64,000 nt of DNA from Cyprinodon diabolis (taxonomy: Eukaryota; Chordata; Actinopteri; Cyprinodontiformes; Cyprinodontidae). The notes below the pieces were generated by a model. That model was given only the letters and a program-made list of their open reading frames with translations, did no database searches and was not told the DNA's origin. Made by a program: the position numbers and the translations under genes. Below, one piece after another: positions 35,067-47,000 of the stretch (positions within the stretch are counted from its first letter, which is position 1; each line of letters starts with the position of its first letter). Where the stretch lies: contig CM060070.1 of NCBI GenBank assembly GCA_030533445.1, positions 47,700,385 through 47,764,384 on the forward strand. Direction: 5' to 3'.

Positions 35067-38000
35067 ATGGAGGCAGGAGAGAGGAAGATCCGCTTACAGA
35101 GCCTCTGTTTCCAGGCCGTCAGGAAGCACTTTGCCTCGCTGGGGACTGAGGCTGTTTTAGGTGAGTCTTCGGCAGCTACAGATGAAGCTAAAGGCTAGCC
35201 TTCAGCAGCTACAGATGAAGCTAAAGGCTAGTCTTTAGCGGCTACAGATGAAGCTAAAGGCTAGCCGTCAGCGGCTACAGATTAAGCTAAAGGCTAGCCT
35301 TCAGCAGCTACAGATGAAGCTAAAGGCTAGCCTTCAGCAGCTACAGATGAAGCTAAAGGCTAGCCTTCAGCAGCTACAGGTGAAGCTAAAGGCTAGCCTT
35401 CAGCAGCTACAGGTGAAGCTAAAGGCTAGCCGTCAGCAGCTACAGATAAAGCTAAAGGCTAGCCTTCAGCAGCTACAGATGAAGCTATTATTATGGGTTC
35501 TATTAATTCTATAGATGGGGTGTTGTATTGTGTTTTATTATATTTCCTCATATATATATAAAAAATGTTGGAACTGTAAATTTACAGTCATATGTTTATA
35601 TTTCTGTTTTATATATATATATTTACTATTTTTCAAGGCTGCACTTTGAAAAAGAGGAAATTGTCCAGACAGCTGTTCCAAACGGAATTTCTTTGTTTTA
35701 CACTTTTGTAAACCGAATGAAAAATAAAATCTGTCTAAGTCTATAAGCTCCAGTTTTTTCTTTGTAAAACTTTCAGTTTAAGTGTAAAAATAAAACGAAT
35801 TTGATTAAAATAAGAAATATTTAGCTCCAGAATAATAACAAACTAAGTATTTAGTTTGTTAAATGATTATTTCGTTTAAATAATAAATATTTAGTATGGA
35901 AAATGAATATTTAGCTTGCTGGCAAATGTTTTAACTGACAATCTAAATACGTAGTTTGTAACTTTTATTTTTATTAATGAATGATAAAAGGAAAAAATTA
36001 GCCCCTTATTTTTCCCTTAAAAGACACTGAATAACGACGACGGAGTATTAGGGTCAGGCTAGAGATTTATTTTTTGATTTCGAGAATAAAGTCGTAATAT
36101 TATGAGAATAAAGTTGTATTTTATGAGAACTCTTCCCAGAACCACTTTCTTCCCTAAAATGAGGAATGTGGAGCATCATGTGAAGTTCTACTTTAGCATC
36201 GGTTTGACAAATCGGGAAATCTTTTAGCAGCAGCATCAAACTGGGCAGGGTGTCAAAGTGGACTCTGGTTGCTGATTGGTGGAGCTGGTCGGACGTCATC
36301 TGCTGGGCGGAGCTCCAAGCTTTCTTTCTGAAACGGATTGTCATTTGATGACTTCATTCTCAATTATGGCTGCCATGGTGTAAACGGGTCTAGCGCCACC
36401 AAAATCATCTCCGGTAATCACAGCCGAGTAACACATCACCAATAACTAATGCTGGTTGGTTCATCACGGAAATCACTATCTGCTGATCACCGATCCAAGC
36501 GTCACAGAAATCCTTTCATGCTGTTGTCTCATGGATATTGGCATTACATTATTAGGTATAACATTACCAGATGAGAAAGTATCTGAATCAAAATGGAAGA
36601 TGGAGAGAATAATTTTGACAAAGGATGAAGGTAGGTGGCATTAAAAACAAAATGGCTGCACTTCAAAAAAATGAAATTGTCTAGAGCTGTTTTAAACGAA
36701 ATTCCTTTTGTATACAAAAGGACAGAATAAATCTGTCTAAGTCTATTTAAATTTATCCCTAAAAGGACTGTTTCAGGGTCCTACTTCCAGCGCAGACACA
36801 GGTCAGCTGCTGCCTTCTCTCTCCTGCTCGATTCACCAGAATCAGAGGAGGCTGCTGTTCTTTCAGGCAGCAGGCTAATCTGATCCAACCGTTAGCCTCT
36901 GCAGGCTAGCCTTAGCCAGCCGCAGCCATTAGCCTCTGGAGGCTAGCCTTAGCCAGCTGCAGCTGTTAGCCTCTGAAGGCTAGCCTTAGCCAGCCGCAGC
37001 CGTTAGCCTCTGGAGGCTAGCCTTAGCCAGCTGCAGCTGTTAGCCTCTGGAGGCTAGCCTTAGCCAGCCGCAGCCGTTAGCCTCTGGAGGCTAGCCTTAG
37101 CCAGCCGCAGCCGTTAGCCTTTGGAGGCTAGCCTTAGCCAGCTGCAGCCATTAGCCTCTGGAGGCTAGCCTTAGCCAGCCGCAGCCGTTAGCCTCTGGAG
37201 GTTAGCCTTAGCCAGCTGCAGCCGTTAGCCTCTGGAGGCTAGCCTTAGCCAGCCGCTAGCCTCTGGAAGCTAGCCTTAGCCAGCCGCAGCCGTTAGCCTC
37301 TGGAGGCTAGCCTTAGCCAGCCGCAGCCGTTAGCCTCTGGAGGCTAGCCTTAGCCAGCCGCAGCTGTTAGCCTCTGGAGGTTAGCCTTAGCCAGCTGCAG
37401 CCGTTAGCCTCTGGAGGCTAGCCTTAGCCAGCCGCTAGCCTCTGGAAGCTAGCCTTAGCCAGCCGTTAGCCTTTGGAGGCTAGCCTTAGCCAGCCGCAGC
37501 CGTTAGCCTCTGGAGGCTAGCCTTAGCCAGCCGCAGCCGTTAGCCTCTGGAGGCTAGCCTTAGCCAGCCGCAGCCGTTAGCCTCTGGAGGCTAGCCTTAG
37601 CCAGCCGTTAGCCTTTGGAGGCTAGCCTTAGCCAGCTGCAGCCTGTAACGTTCTCCTTATTTCTCACCAGGGTTTCAGCCTCATGAGTCCAGACAGTTGT
37701 TTGCTTTTTAGAAAGCCATGACCTGTGAGGTGAACATCTTTGTCGTGGTGCCATTGTTATTATCTGATCTCTTGTTTCAGCAGATCTCCCAGCGCCTCTT
37801 ATTAAGGAGCTTCTGCCTTTTCTGACAGTTTGTCAGCTGGATGAAGTTCAACCAACCCTCAATCGCAGAGGTACTGGATGGATGGATGGATGGATGGATG
37901 GATGGATGATGGATGGATGGATGATGGATGGATGGATGATGGATGGATGGATGATGGATGGAAGGATGATGGATCGATGGATGATGGATCGATGGATGAT

Positions 38001-41000
38001 GGATCGATGGATGATGGATGGATGATGATGGATGGATGGATGATGGATGGATGGATGGATGGATGGATGATGATGGATGATGGATGGATGATGATGGATG
38101 ATGGATGGATGATGGATGGATGATGATGGATGGATGGATGATGGATGGATGGATGGATGGATGATGATGGATGATGGATGGATGATGGATGGATGATGAT
38201 GGATGGATGGAAGATGGATGGATGATGGATGGATGATGATGGATGGATGGATGATGGATGGATGGATGGATGGATGGATGATGATGGATGGATGGATGAT
38301 GGATGGATGATGGATGGATGGATGATGATTGATGGATGGATGATGGATGGATGATGATGAATGGATGGATGATGGATGGATGATGGATGGATGATGATGA
38401 ATGGATGGATGGATGATGGATGGATGGATGGATGATGATGGATGATGGATCGATGGATGATGGATGGATGATGATGGATGGATGGATGATGGATGGATGG
38501 ATGGATGGATGATGATGGATGGATGATGATGGATGGATGGATGGATGATGGATGGATGATGGATGGATGGATGGATGGATGATGATGGATGGATGGATGA
38601 TGGATGGATGATGGATGGATGATGGATGGATGGATGATGATGGATGGATGGATGGATGGATGATGATGGATGGATGATGGATGGATGGATGGATGGATGA
38701 TGATTGATGGATGGATGATGGATGGATGGATGATGGATGGATGGATGATGATGGATGGATGATGGATGGATGGATGGATGATGGATGGATGGATGATGGA
38801 TGGATGGATGATGAATGGATGGATGATGGATGGATGATGATGAATGGATGGATGATGATGAATGGATGGATGATGGATGGATGATGATGAATGGATGGAT
38901 GATGGATGATGATGAATGGATGGATGATGGATGGATGATGATGAATGGATGGATGGATGATGATGAATGGATGGATGATGGATGGATGATGATGAATGGA
39001 TGGATGATGATGAATGGATGGATGATGGATGGATGATGATGAATGGATGGATGATGGATGGATGGATGATGATGGATGGATGGATGATGGATGGATGGAT
39101 GGATGGATGATGATGGATGGATGATGGATGGATGGATGATGGATGGATGATGATGAATGGATGGATGATGGATGGATGATGATGGATGGATGGATGATGT
39201 GATGATGATGTCACTCTGCCACTAACGGTGCGTAGAATCGCGCCCCTCAGCCATAGAATCACCTTATAACGCTTGGTGTCCAATCATCAGGCGTAGTCTG
39301 TCCTCGTCGTCGGTCAGGCGTTGCCATGGCATCTGTTCCCACCCATCCTCACAGCTGTTGTTTCCCTTTTAGGGTTTTCCACGTTTCCCAGATGGTTGGA
39401 AGTCCTTCAGCAGCTGGTGGGCTCCAGCCGGGTACGTGTCCCGCCTTATTGCGCTCTGGAAGTTGTGGATCTGGAGTTAATGTTAACCTTTGATACGTTT
39501 CAGGCGTTAGACTTCAGGACGGAGGAGGACGCCAAACACGAGGTCATGCTGCGGCTCTTCACCGCCGTTCTCTACGGACTGACTAACGGCTACGTTTTAA
39601 GGAACAGCACGCATTTAAAGTCCAGCTCTTTCCTTAGAGCGGCAGCCAGAAGCGTTCGCCATTTCATCCTGATGCCCCCCATCCATGAGGCCCTTCAGAC
39701 GCTGACCTCTGATGGGCAGCACCTGCTGGCGCTGTTGGAGAAGAACATCAGGAGCGTCCATGTCAGCAGCCTGTGTCTGACAGACAGGAGAACCCAGGCA
39801 GCGCTGTACGTCCTCCACCGCCTGCTGGACCACGGCCTCTCTACCCACCTGATGCTGAGCGTCCACTGTCCGCTGGGGTTGGCCTGGCTCCTGCAGGGAC
39901 GCGGATCCCGGTACGTGGACCCGGAGCTGGAACAACGCATGTGCTGCGGTGGATCTGCCAAGGCAGACCGGATCCACGAGGGTCCAGGTGCTGAACCCAC
40001 AGATTCAGACGCTCAGAAGGATCCCGTCTCTCCATGCAAACGAGCCAAGATGGAGGAGGACCAAGCTCCAGTGCCCAGCTTTGATGTCAACCCTCAGCTT
40101 CTCTGCCGGACCTTCAGTCCATGTGACGCCGCCTCAGCCGGAGCGTGTCCGTTTGGACGCATCACCCGTCTGGAGATCAGAAGCTGCGGATGGGATTCTC
40201 TCAGGGTCCTGAGTTTCTACCTGCCCACGTTTTTCTGCCTTCAGTCGTTAACTCTTCACAGCACAGGTACGTTTAGCTGGCAGCTCCTTTACAGCTTCAC
40301 CTGTCAGACGTTCAGCAAAGAGACGTCCTTTAGACGTAGAGCGGAGGATTTTCACAAATTTTCACTTTAGAAAAAATGTACATGTACAACCCTGTACCTG
40401 CTCCTACAGGGAATCCCTATTAAACGCGTGTGAGGGCGTGCACGAGCCCATTTCTCCTCGTGCACGAGCCCATTTCTCCTCGTGCATGAGCCAATTTCTC
40501 CTCGTGCACGAGCCTATTTCTCCTCGTGCAGGAGCCCATTTCTCCCCGTGCATGAGCCCATTTCTCCCCGTGCATGAGCCCATTTCTCCCCGTGCACGAG
40601 CCTATTTCTCCTCGTGCACGAGCCTATTTCTCCTCGTGCACGAGCCCATTTCTCCTCGTGCAGGAGCCCATTTCTCCCCGTGCATGAGCCCATTTCTCCC
40701 CGTGCACGAGCCTATTTCTCCCCGTGCACGAGCCTATTTCTCCTCGTGCACGAGCCCATTTCTCCTCGTGCACGAGCCCATTTCTCCTCGTGCACGAGCC
40801 CATTTCTCCCCGTGCACGCTCTTTTAAAAGTTGCTGTTCTCATACCAGCTTCCTGTGTCCGTCCGTCCGCTCTAACCCCTAAATCCCTCCATCACGATAG
40901 AGCGGGCACTATATATTGAACTTTATACAGAACTCAGTTAACTGCAGGGGTGGAGTTAGATGGGGGGCCAGGGGGGGCCATGGCCACCCTTAGCCAATCA

Positions 41001-44000
41001 TTCCCCTACCATTTTTTTCTCTCTAATGCAGATGGTGCAGCAGTAATACTCTCAATATTCTAAACATGATATTTTTTGTGGTTAATTCAAAACATCGATA
41101 TTCTAACATCAAAGATGGTGGATACAGAATTCCTGCTCTTTTCTTTTTGTGTTTTATGAGGTAAAGAGAAAATGATGCGTCTCTGCAGGTCATCTAGGAG
41201 TCTGCAGTGAAATCAAAGATAACAGTTTTAATAAAAACTTAGCAAATAATCAATTTATTTAGATATTAGTGCTTGTTAATATAATTTTAATGCAGAATGT
41301 TTATTGACTCAAGTAGGTAAGTAACTATAATGATGATTGATTTACGCCCCATAACTCCAAACTGAGTTTTATCCACTTTATCTTTTATCTAGAAATTACA
41401 GATGTTTAAATAGATGCGTCTGTTTGTTAGCAAAGGCTGCAGGAAAGTAGAGTTTGTCTTTATTTAGAAAATATGGATGTTTTGCTCGTTAATCTTCCAG
41501 TTGGAACAGAGTAGACTGACCCTGAGGTTCTGGTCCATCCTGCCTGGTTCTGGTAGCCTCTGGTTAACTGACCGTTCAGACAGATGATCACTGCTTTTCA
41601 CGTAACTCCTCCTCCACCGCGTGGTGCCTGAGCCATCTTTGTTGTTATTCGCCGCTGTCGGGTAGCGACAGCCTGTGGGCTTATAGGCGACGTAATGCTT
41701 TGTGCGGCTCCCACAGAGAAATAATCTTTGAAGGCAGGATGGTAATCTGGATGAACTGACTGCACAGACCATGTTTTCAGGAGGACTTTCTCACTTCAAC
41801 ATAGATTCTAACTACTTTCTACCCGCTGATCACAGCTAATATAGCTGCCATTGTTCCAGGCAGAGAAAGGACAGAGTAGCTCCGCCCACCGCGCATCAGA
41901 CCCACTTTTGGAGCAGCATAGCTGCTTCAGCTGCGCATCAGAACTAAACTAAAAGCATCAAAAATCCTGCTGCTTCAGGTGTGAACAGGGGGACCAGACG
42001 TCCTCTTTTTTCCGGACTTGTCCTACTTTTTAGACCTAAAAAAATGTCAAATTTCAAAATCGTCTGGGATTTTGGTGGACTACAGCGCAGCAGAACCGAG
42101 CTGTGAGCTCCAGAGCTGGTCCGGGAACAGAGCGCCCGACTCGGTGACCGTAGCCTGGACACCAGCGGCCCCGTGCTTCCCCCCGCCTGCACGGGGCCAA
42201 ATACCGTCACTAGGTCTGGTTCCCTGCTGTGTCCCCAGCTGCTGGGGTTCTCAAACCAGCCCTGGAGCTCACAGCTCGGTTACAATGCCTGGTCCGGTCC
42301 AGTCAGCCCCCCCCCCCAAAATAAAAAAAAAAAAAGTTTCCTCCTTTTCAGAAACCAAAATCTGGTCACCATAGGTGTGAACGTAGCATCACAGTGGCTA
42401 GCTTCCTGCCATGGCGTCCTGCACGAGCATTGGGGGGTCGATTCGTCCCTGTGTCAGGCTACACGCACGGGGGGAGGGACAAGCAGACGACCATGACTGA
42501 CATGTCAGGAACCAATAGTGTACAACGAACCGTCTTTTGTGATTGGTTGTGGTTATTTATTGATTTCTCACTGTAGCGGGGATCATTTATTTTAGGGATG
42601 CACGATATTTGGATTTTGGCCGATATGCCGATATTTTAAAACTCATGTAGCCGATAACCGATATCGATACCGATGTTAAAGCTGGACAAAAATAAGTAGT
42701 CATTGAAAATAGCAGTTTTGTTATCCATTTCTGACACTTTGAAAAATAATATACTCAAATATATTTTCATTTGCTGATATCAAATAGTTTTTTAAAATCT
42801 ATTTTACTTTCAAAAGTAAAATAAATTTTACTTTCAAAATCTCGTGAAATTTCATCGTTCCGTTACAAACTCTCGTGATATTTTGCAAATTCTTGTGAGA
42901 TTTTGTTAGTAAAATAGATCGATACCGCGTCAATATATCAACATATAAAAATATGGCAACATTTGGTGAATTTTCGGGGGATTTTAGTAGCATAACGATG
43001 ACATATAGCAATATTTCATTAGTAAAAGAGATTGATATGGTGTTTTTAAATGGCAATATATCAGCATATGAAGATATTGGGATATTTTAATGGATCAATA
43101 TTTTTTCCCTCGTCTTTAGAATCTTTTAAGTCTGTAAAAAAGACGTTTTTGAGGAAGAAGAAGAAGTAGTATTTATTTTTTTTTTGACTTTAGAAACTCA
43201 GAAGCTGATCAAATATCGGGTTAAATATCGGTGGGGCGGCCGATGTCCGATATTCAGTTTTAAGGCCGATTCTGATAGGGGGCCGATTATATCGTGCATC
43301 ACTAATTTATTTCAGTTTCACTTTCAGACCTTTTATCTCACTGCTTGCTAAGCGGCTGGGGGCAGATCTTTAAGCCTCATGGTAAAAAATGCAACAGAGA
43401 ACATCTACTGCACCTTTAAGGTGTCAACGGAAAGAAAAAAAGGCTCTTATTTAAAGGGGAACGCCCTTTTTTTCCATTGGTCCTTGATTTTCCATTATTC
43501 CATCATGTTCTACTCTTCCATATGAGTTTAGCGTCATTTGGAGCCGTTAAGAAGATATTCCGTTAGGTTATATCCAGTAACGTCTTCCTATGGGCAACGA
43601 CTTGAAGGCACAAACTAAACTGTTCATCATTTATTCTTTATGGTACGCCAGCATTCAGAACATGGAGGCCAATCACTGGCCCCCAGACATCCACCGTTAG
43701 ATTTTTTGTATTTATATATTTTTAAAACAAAGCGGTGCATATAACATCATCCACTGATTGGCCCACATGTTATAAATATCTTCAGAACGGCTCCAAATGA
43801 CACTAAACTCATAAGGGTGAGTAGAACATGATGGAATAACGGAAAATCAAGGAACAATGTAAAAAAAAAAAAGGCTGTTCCCATTTAACAAGAAAATCAG
43901 ATTGGCCGTTTCTCATACACAGACAGACTGATATTAAGAATCATTCAGGTTCCCGCTGTGAACCCACTGCCCCACTGAGCAGCTCATGTTTAACACTTTG

Positions 44001-47000
44001 CCAATGAAAGAAGATAATATTAAAAATAAGAAAAGCAATGTAATTGTTATTATTATTATTCTTTCACGTTCACATGATCTAATTATCTTATTTTATGGCT
44101 AAAAACACTCATTCCATCGGCAGATCGTCTTATTTACCTAATTAAGGGGAAATAAACTTCATTTCTAGATCAGTTTTGCACAGTAACTACTTAAAGTCTG
44201 CAAAATCTGAGAAGGTGTTTTTCACCAACAAGTACACTGCAAAAAATGATCTAAAAATGAGTGAGAACTCAGATGATCTGCCTATGGAATGAGAAGTTTT
44301 ACCCTTAAATAAGATAATTAGACATTATGCACCTGAAATAATAGACTGCAGTGGCTTTTCTTATCTAAACGGTGGTTTTCTTATTCCAAAGTCTCCGCCT
44401 TATTGATTCAGTTCAAGAAAAAAATCACTTATTTTAAGAAGAATTGACTTAACTTTCTATTTTTTGCAGTGTAAGATGTTGAGAGATCCTTGATTCTCAG
44501 GGGGGGAAATTCCTCTGACCGGACCCCCTGTAGCCGTGTACGTCTGTGGAAGCTAAGGAAGGAAAATCAAACCATTAATGAAGGGATCGGATCTAGAATA
44601 GATCATTCTAACCACAAAGGTCTGCAGACATCAGCCTCCCTACAGACAAACAGCCCAACCTTGGACCAGCCTTTGATCCCCGCAGCTCATTGGTTGATGT
44701 GGGGGGGGGGTTCTAATAATAATAATAATAACTTTGATTTATATAGCGCCTTTCAGGACACCCAAGGTCACTTTACAAGAGGTGAAGTAAGGGGGGTAGG
44801 GACAGGGAGGGGGTTAGGAAGGGTAGGCAAGAGAGAAAAGGTGTGTTTTAAGGTGCTTTTGGAACTGTGTGAGGGAAGTTGCAGAACGGATAGGAGGGGG
44901 GAGGGCATTCCAAAGAGCCGGGGCCACTGCACAGAAAGCCCTGTCGCCAAAGGTCTTGAGTCTGGTACGGGGGATGGAAAGTAAGTTCTTGCTGGTGGAG
45001 CGCAGGGACCGTGACTGAGTGAGCGGGTGAAGAAGGTCAGTGATGTACTTGGGTGCCAGAGAATGAAGTGCTTTGCAAGTGAGGAGGAGGATTTTGTAGC
45101 TGATGCGTTGTTTGATTGGCAGCCAATGGAGTTTCTTGAGGATGGGGGTGATGTGCTGCCAGGGCTTGGTGTGGGTTAACACCCTGGCAGCTGAGTTCTG
45201 GACGTACTGCAATCTGTCTAGGGCTTTGTTGGGCAGCCCAGACAGGACACCATTGCAGTAGTCCAGACGGGAGGTGACGAATGAATGAGAGTTTCGGTGA
45301 CTGAGTCGGTAAGTGACGGCCGGAGTCTTGAGATGTTACGGAGGTGAAAGAAGGCAGATTTAGTGATGCTCTGGATGTGGAAACTGAGTGAGAGTGTGGA
45401 GTCCAAAATGACACCCAGGTTCCGCACTTTGGGCGATGGGGAGGTGGGACAGCCATCAATGACCAAGGTGAGGTCTCCAACCTTCCTGAGCAGTGGTGCT
45501 GGGGCCACCACCATGAGCTCGGTTTTGTGGGTGTTGAGTTTCAGAAGGTTGTTGGTCATCCAGGTTTTGATATCAAGGAGACAGTTGTTAAGTTGTATTT
45601 GTGGGAGTTGTGAGGAGGGCGTAGTGCTGACATACAGTTGGGTGTCGTCTGCGTAACAGTGGAAACTGAGTCCATGGTTGCGGATGATCTGACCGAGGGG
45701 GAGCAAGTAGATAGTAAACAGGAGGGGACCAAGGACAGATCCCTGAGGAACGCCATGGTTAACTGTTGCAGTTGATGAGTAGGAGCCTTGCAGAGTGATA
45801 TATTGTTTACGGTTGGAGAGGTAAGACTGAAACCAAGAGAGAGTAATGTCGGTGAGGCCGATGAGGTCTGAGAGACGGGAGAGGAGGATCGAGTGGGAAA
45901 TAGTGTCAAAGGCAGGGTTCTGACCCGTTTGCTCTGTGCAGCCATCTTCAGGGAGCCCCAGGTGTCGGCCTTTGCTGCTGCTCTCAAGCAGCTCTCAGAC
46001 GCCTCACGCAGCAGCCTTGTTCACCTGACCGTGGGCATCCTGCCGTGCATCGGACTCCTGAAGACCCTGCTGACGGCCGGCCCCCGGCTGCAGGCCCTGT
46101 GTGTGGAGTTCCAGGAGGCCCTCTGGGGCCCACGGTGTCTCCTGGATCACGCTGAGCCTCACATGGCAGGTGAATCACCTTTACAGGAGCCTTTATTACG
46201 GAGCAGAAAGTGAATCTGCTGAAAACAGGGAGCAGCGGTTCTGATCCCTGCGGTTCTGACCCGTTCTCTGCAGATCTTCCTCTGGAGAAGCTGACTGTGA
46301 AAGTCAGCCAGCTGCAGACAGATGCTGACTTCCTGACCTCTGTGCTGAGGCGCTGCCCCCGCCTGACCTGGCTCCACGTGGCAGGAATCAGACTCCCCAC
46401 AGGTTCCAGTCAGAGCGGGCTCCTCAGAACGCTGTCAGGTGAGGAAACTCTGGGTTTAACGCTTCCGTTACCTTCACAGCACCGGCCTGGTCCAGTCAGT
46501 CTGTAAATGACTTTAGTCCAACATCTCTGACCCAAGTTTAAATCTCAGTCTAGGAAAGAACAATAAAACCATCTAGAACACACCCAGAAGCCCTGACCTT
46601 CTGACACTTTTCTAAAACAGTTTGATTTAGAACGGAGGTCTTCAACAGGGGGTCCGCCACCCCTAGGGGGGCACAGAGGTACTGCATGGGGGTCATGAAA
46701 GTTCTGGTTGATTAGAATTTTTTTTAATATTCCCTCCTGCAATTTTTTCACTATTTGAAATGTCTTTAAATCCACATTAACATGAATTTAACAGACTGTA
46801 GTAAACAGATAAAGGGAGGCAGAAGATGTCTTTTAGAAATGTAATTTTTTATACACAATACTCTAAGGTTGGTTTGACCAGTTTGATTTAGACTAGGATC
46901 TGATCTCATGTTCCCTTTCCAGAGTATAATCGCTGTTTGAAGGTTCTGATCCTGGAGGACATCAAGCTGTGTGACTGTCTGCCTGACGTCCTGAAGCTGC

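Noticed and set aside
37859..39283. 474-codon minus-strand frame of Ser/Ile/His/Pro
   Set aside because: It is a translation of the GGAT/GAT simple repeat in lrrc41 intron 2; the motif lacks stop codons by composition.
42593..43304. Possible regulatory region with repeated CCGATATC motifs
   Set aside because: The inverted termini and 8-bp duplication show it is a hAT MITE.
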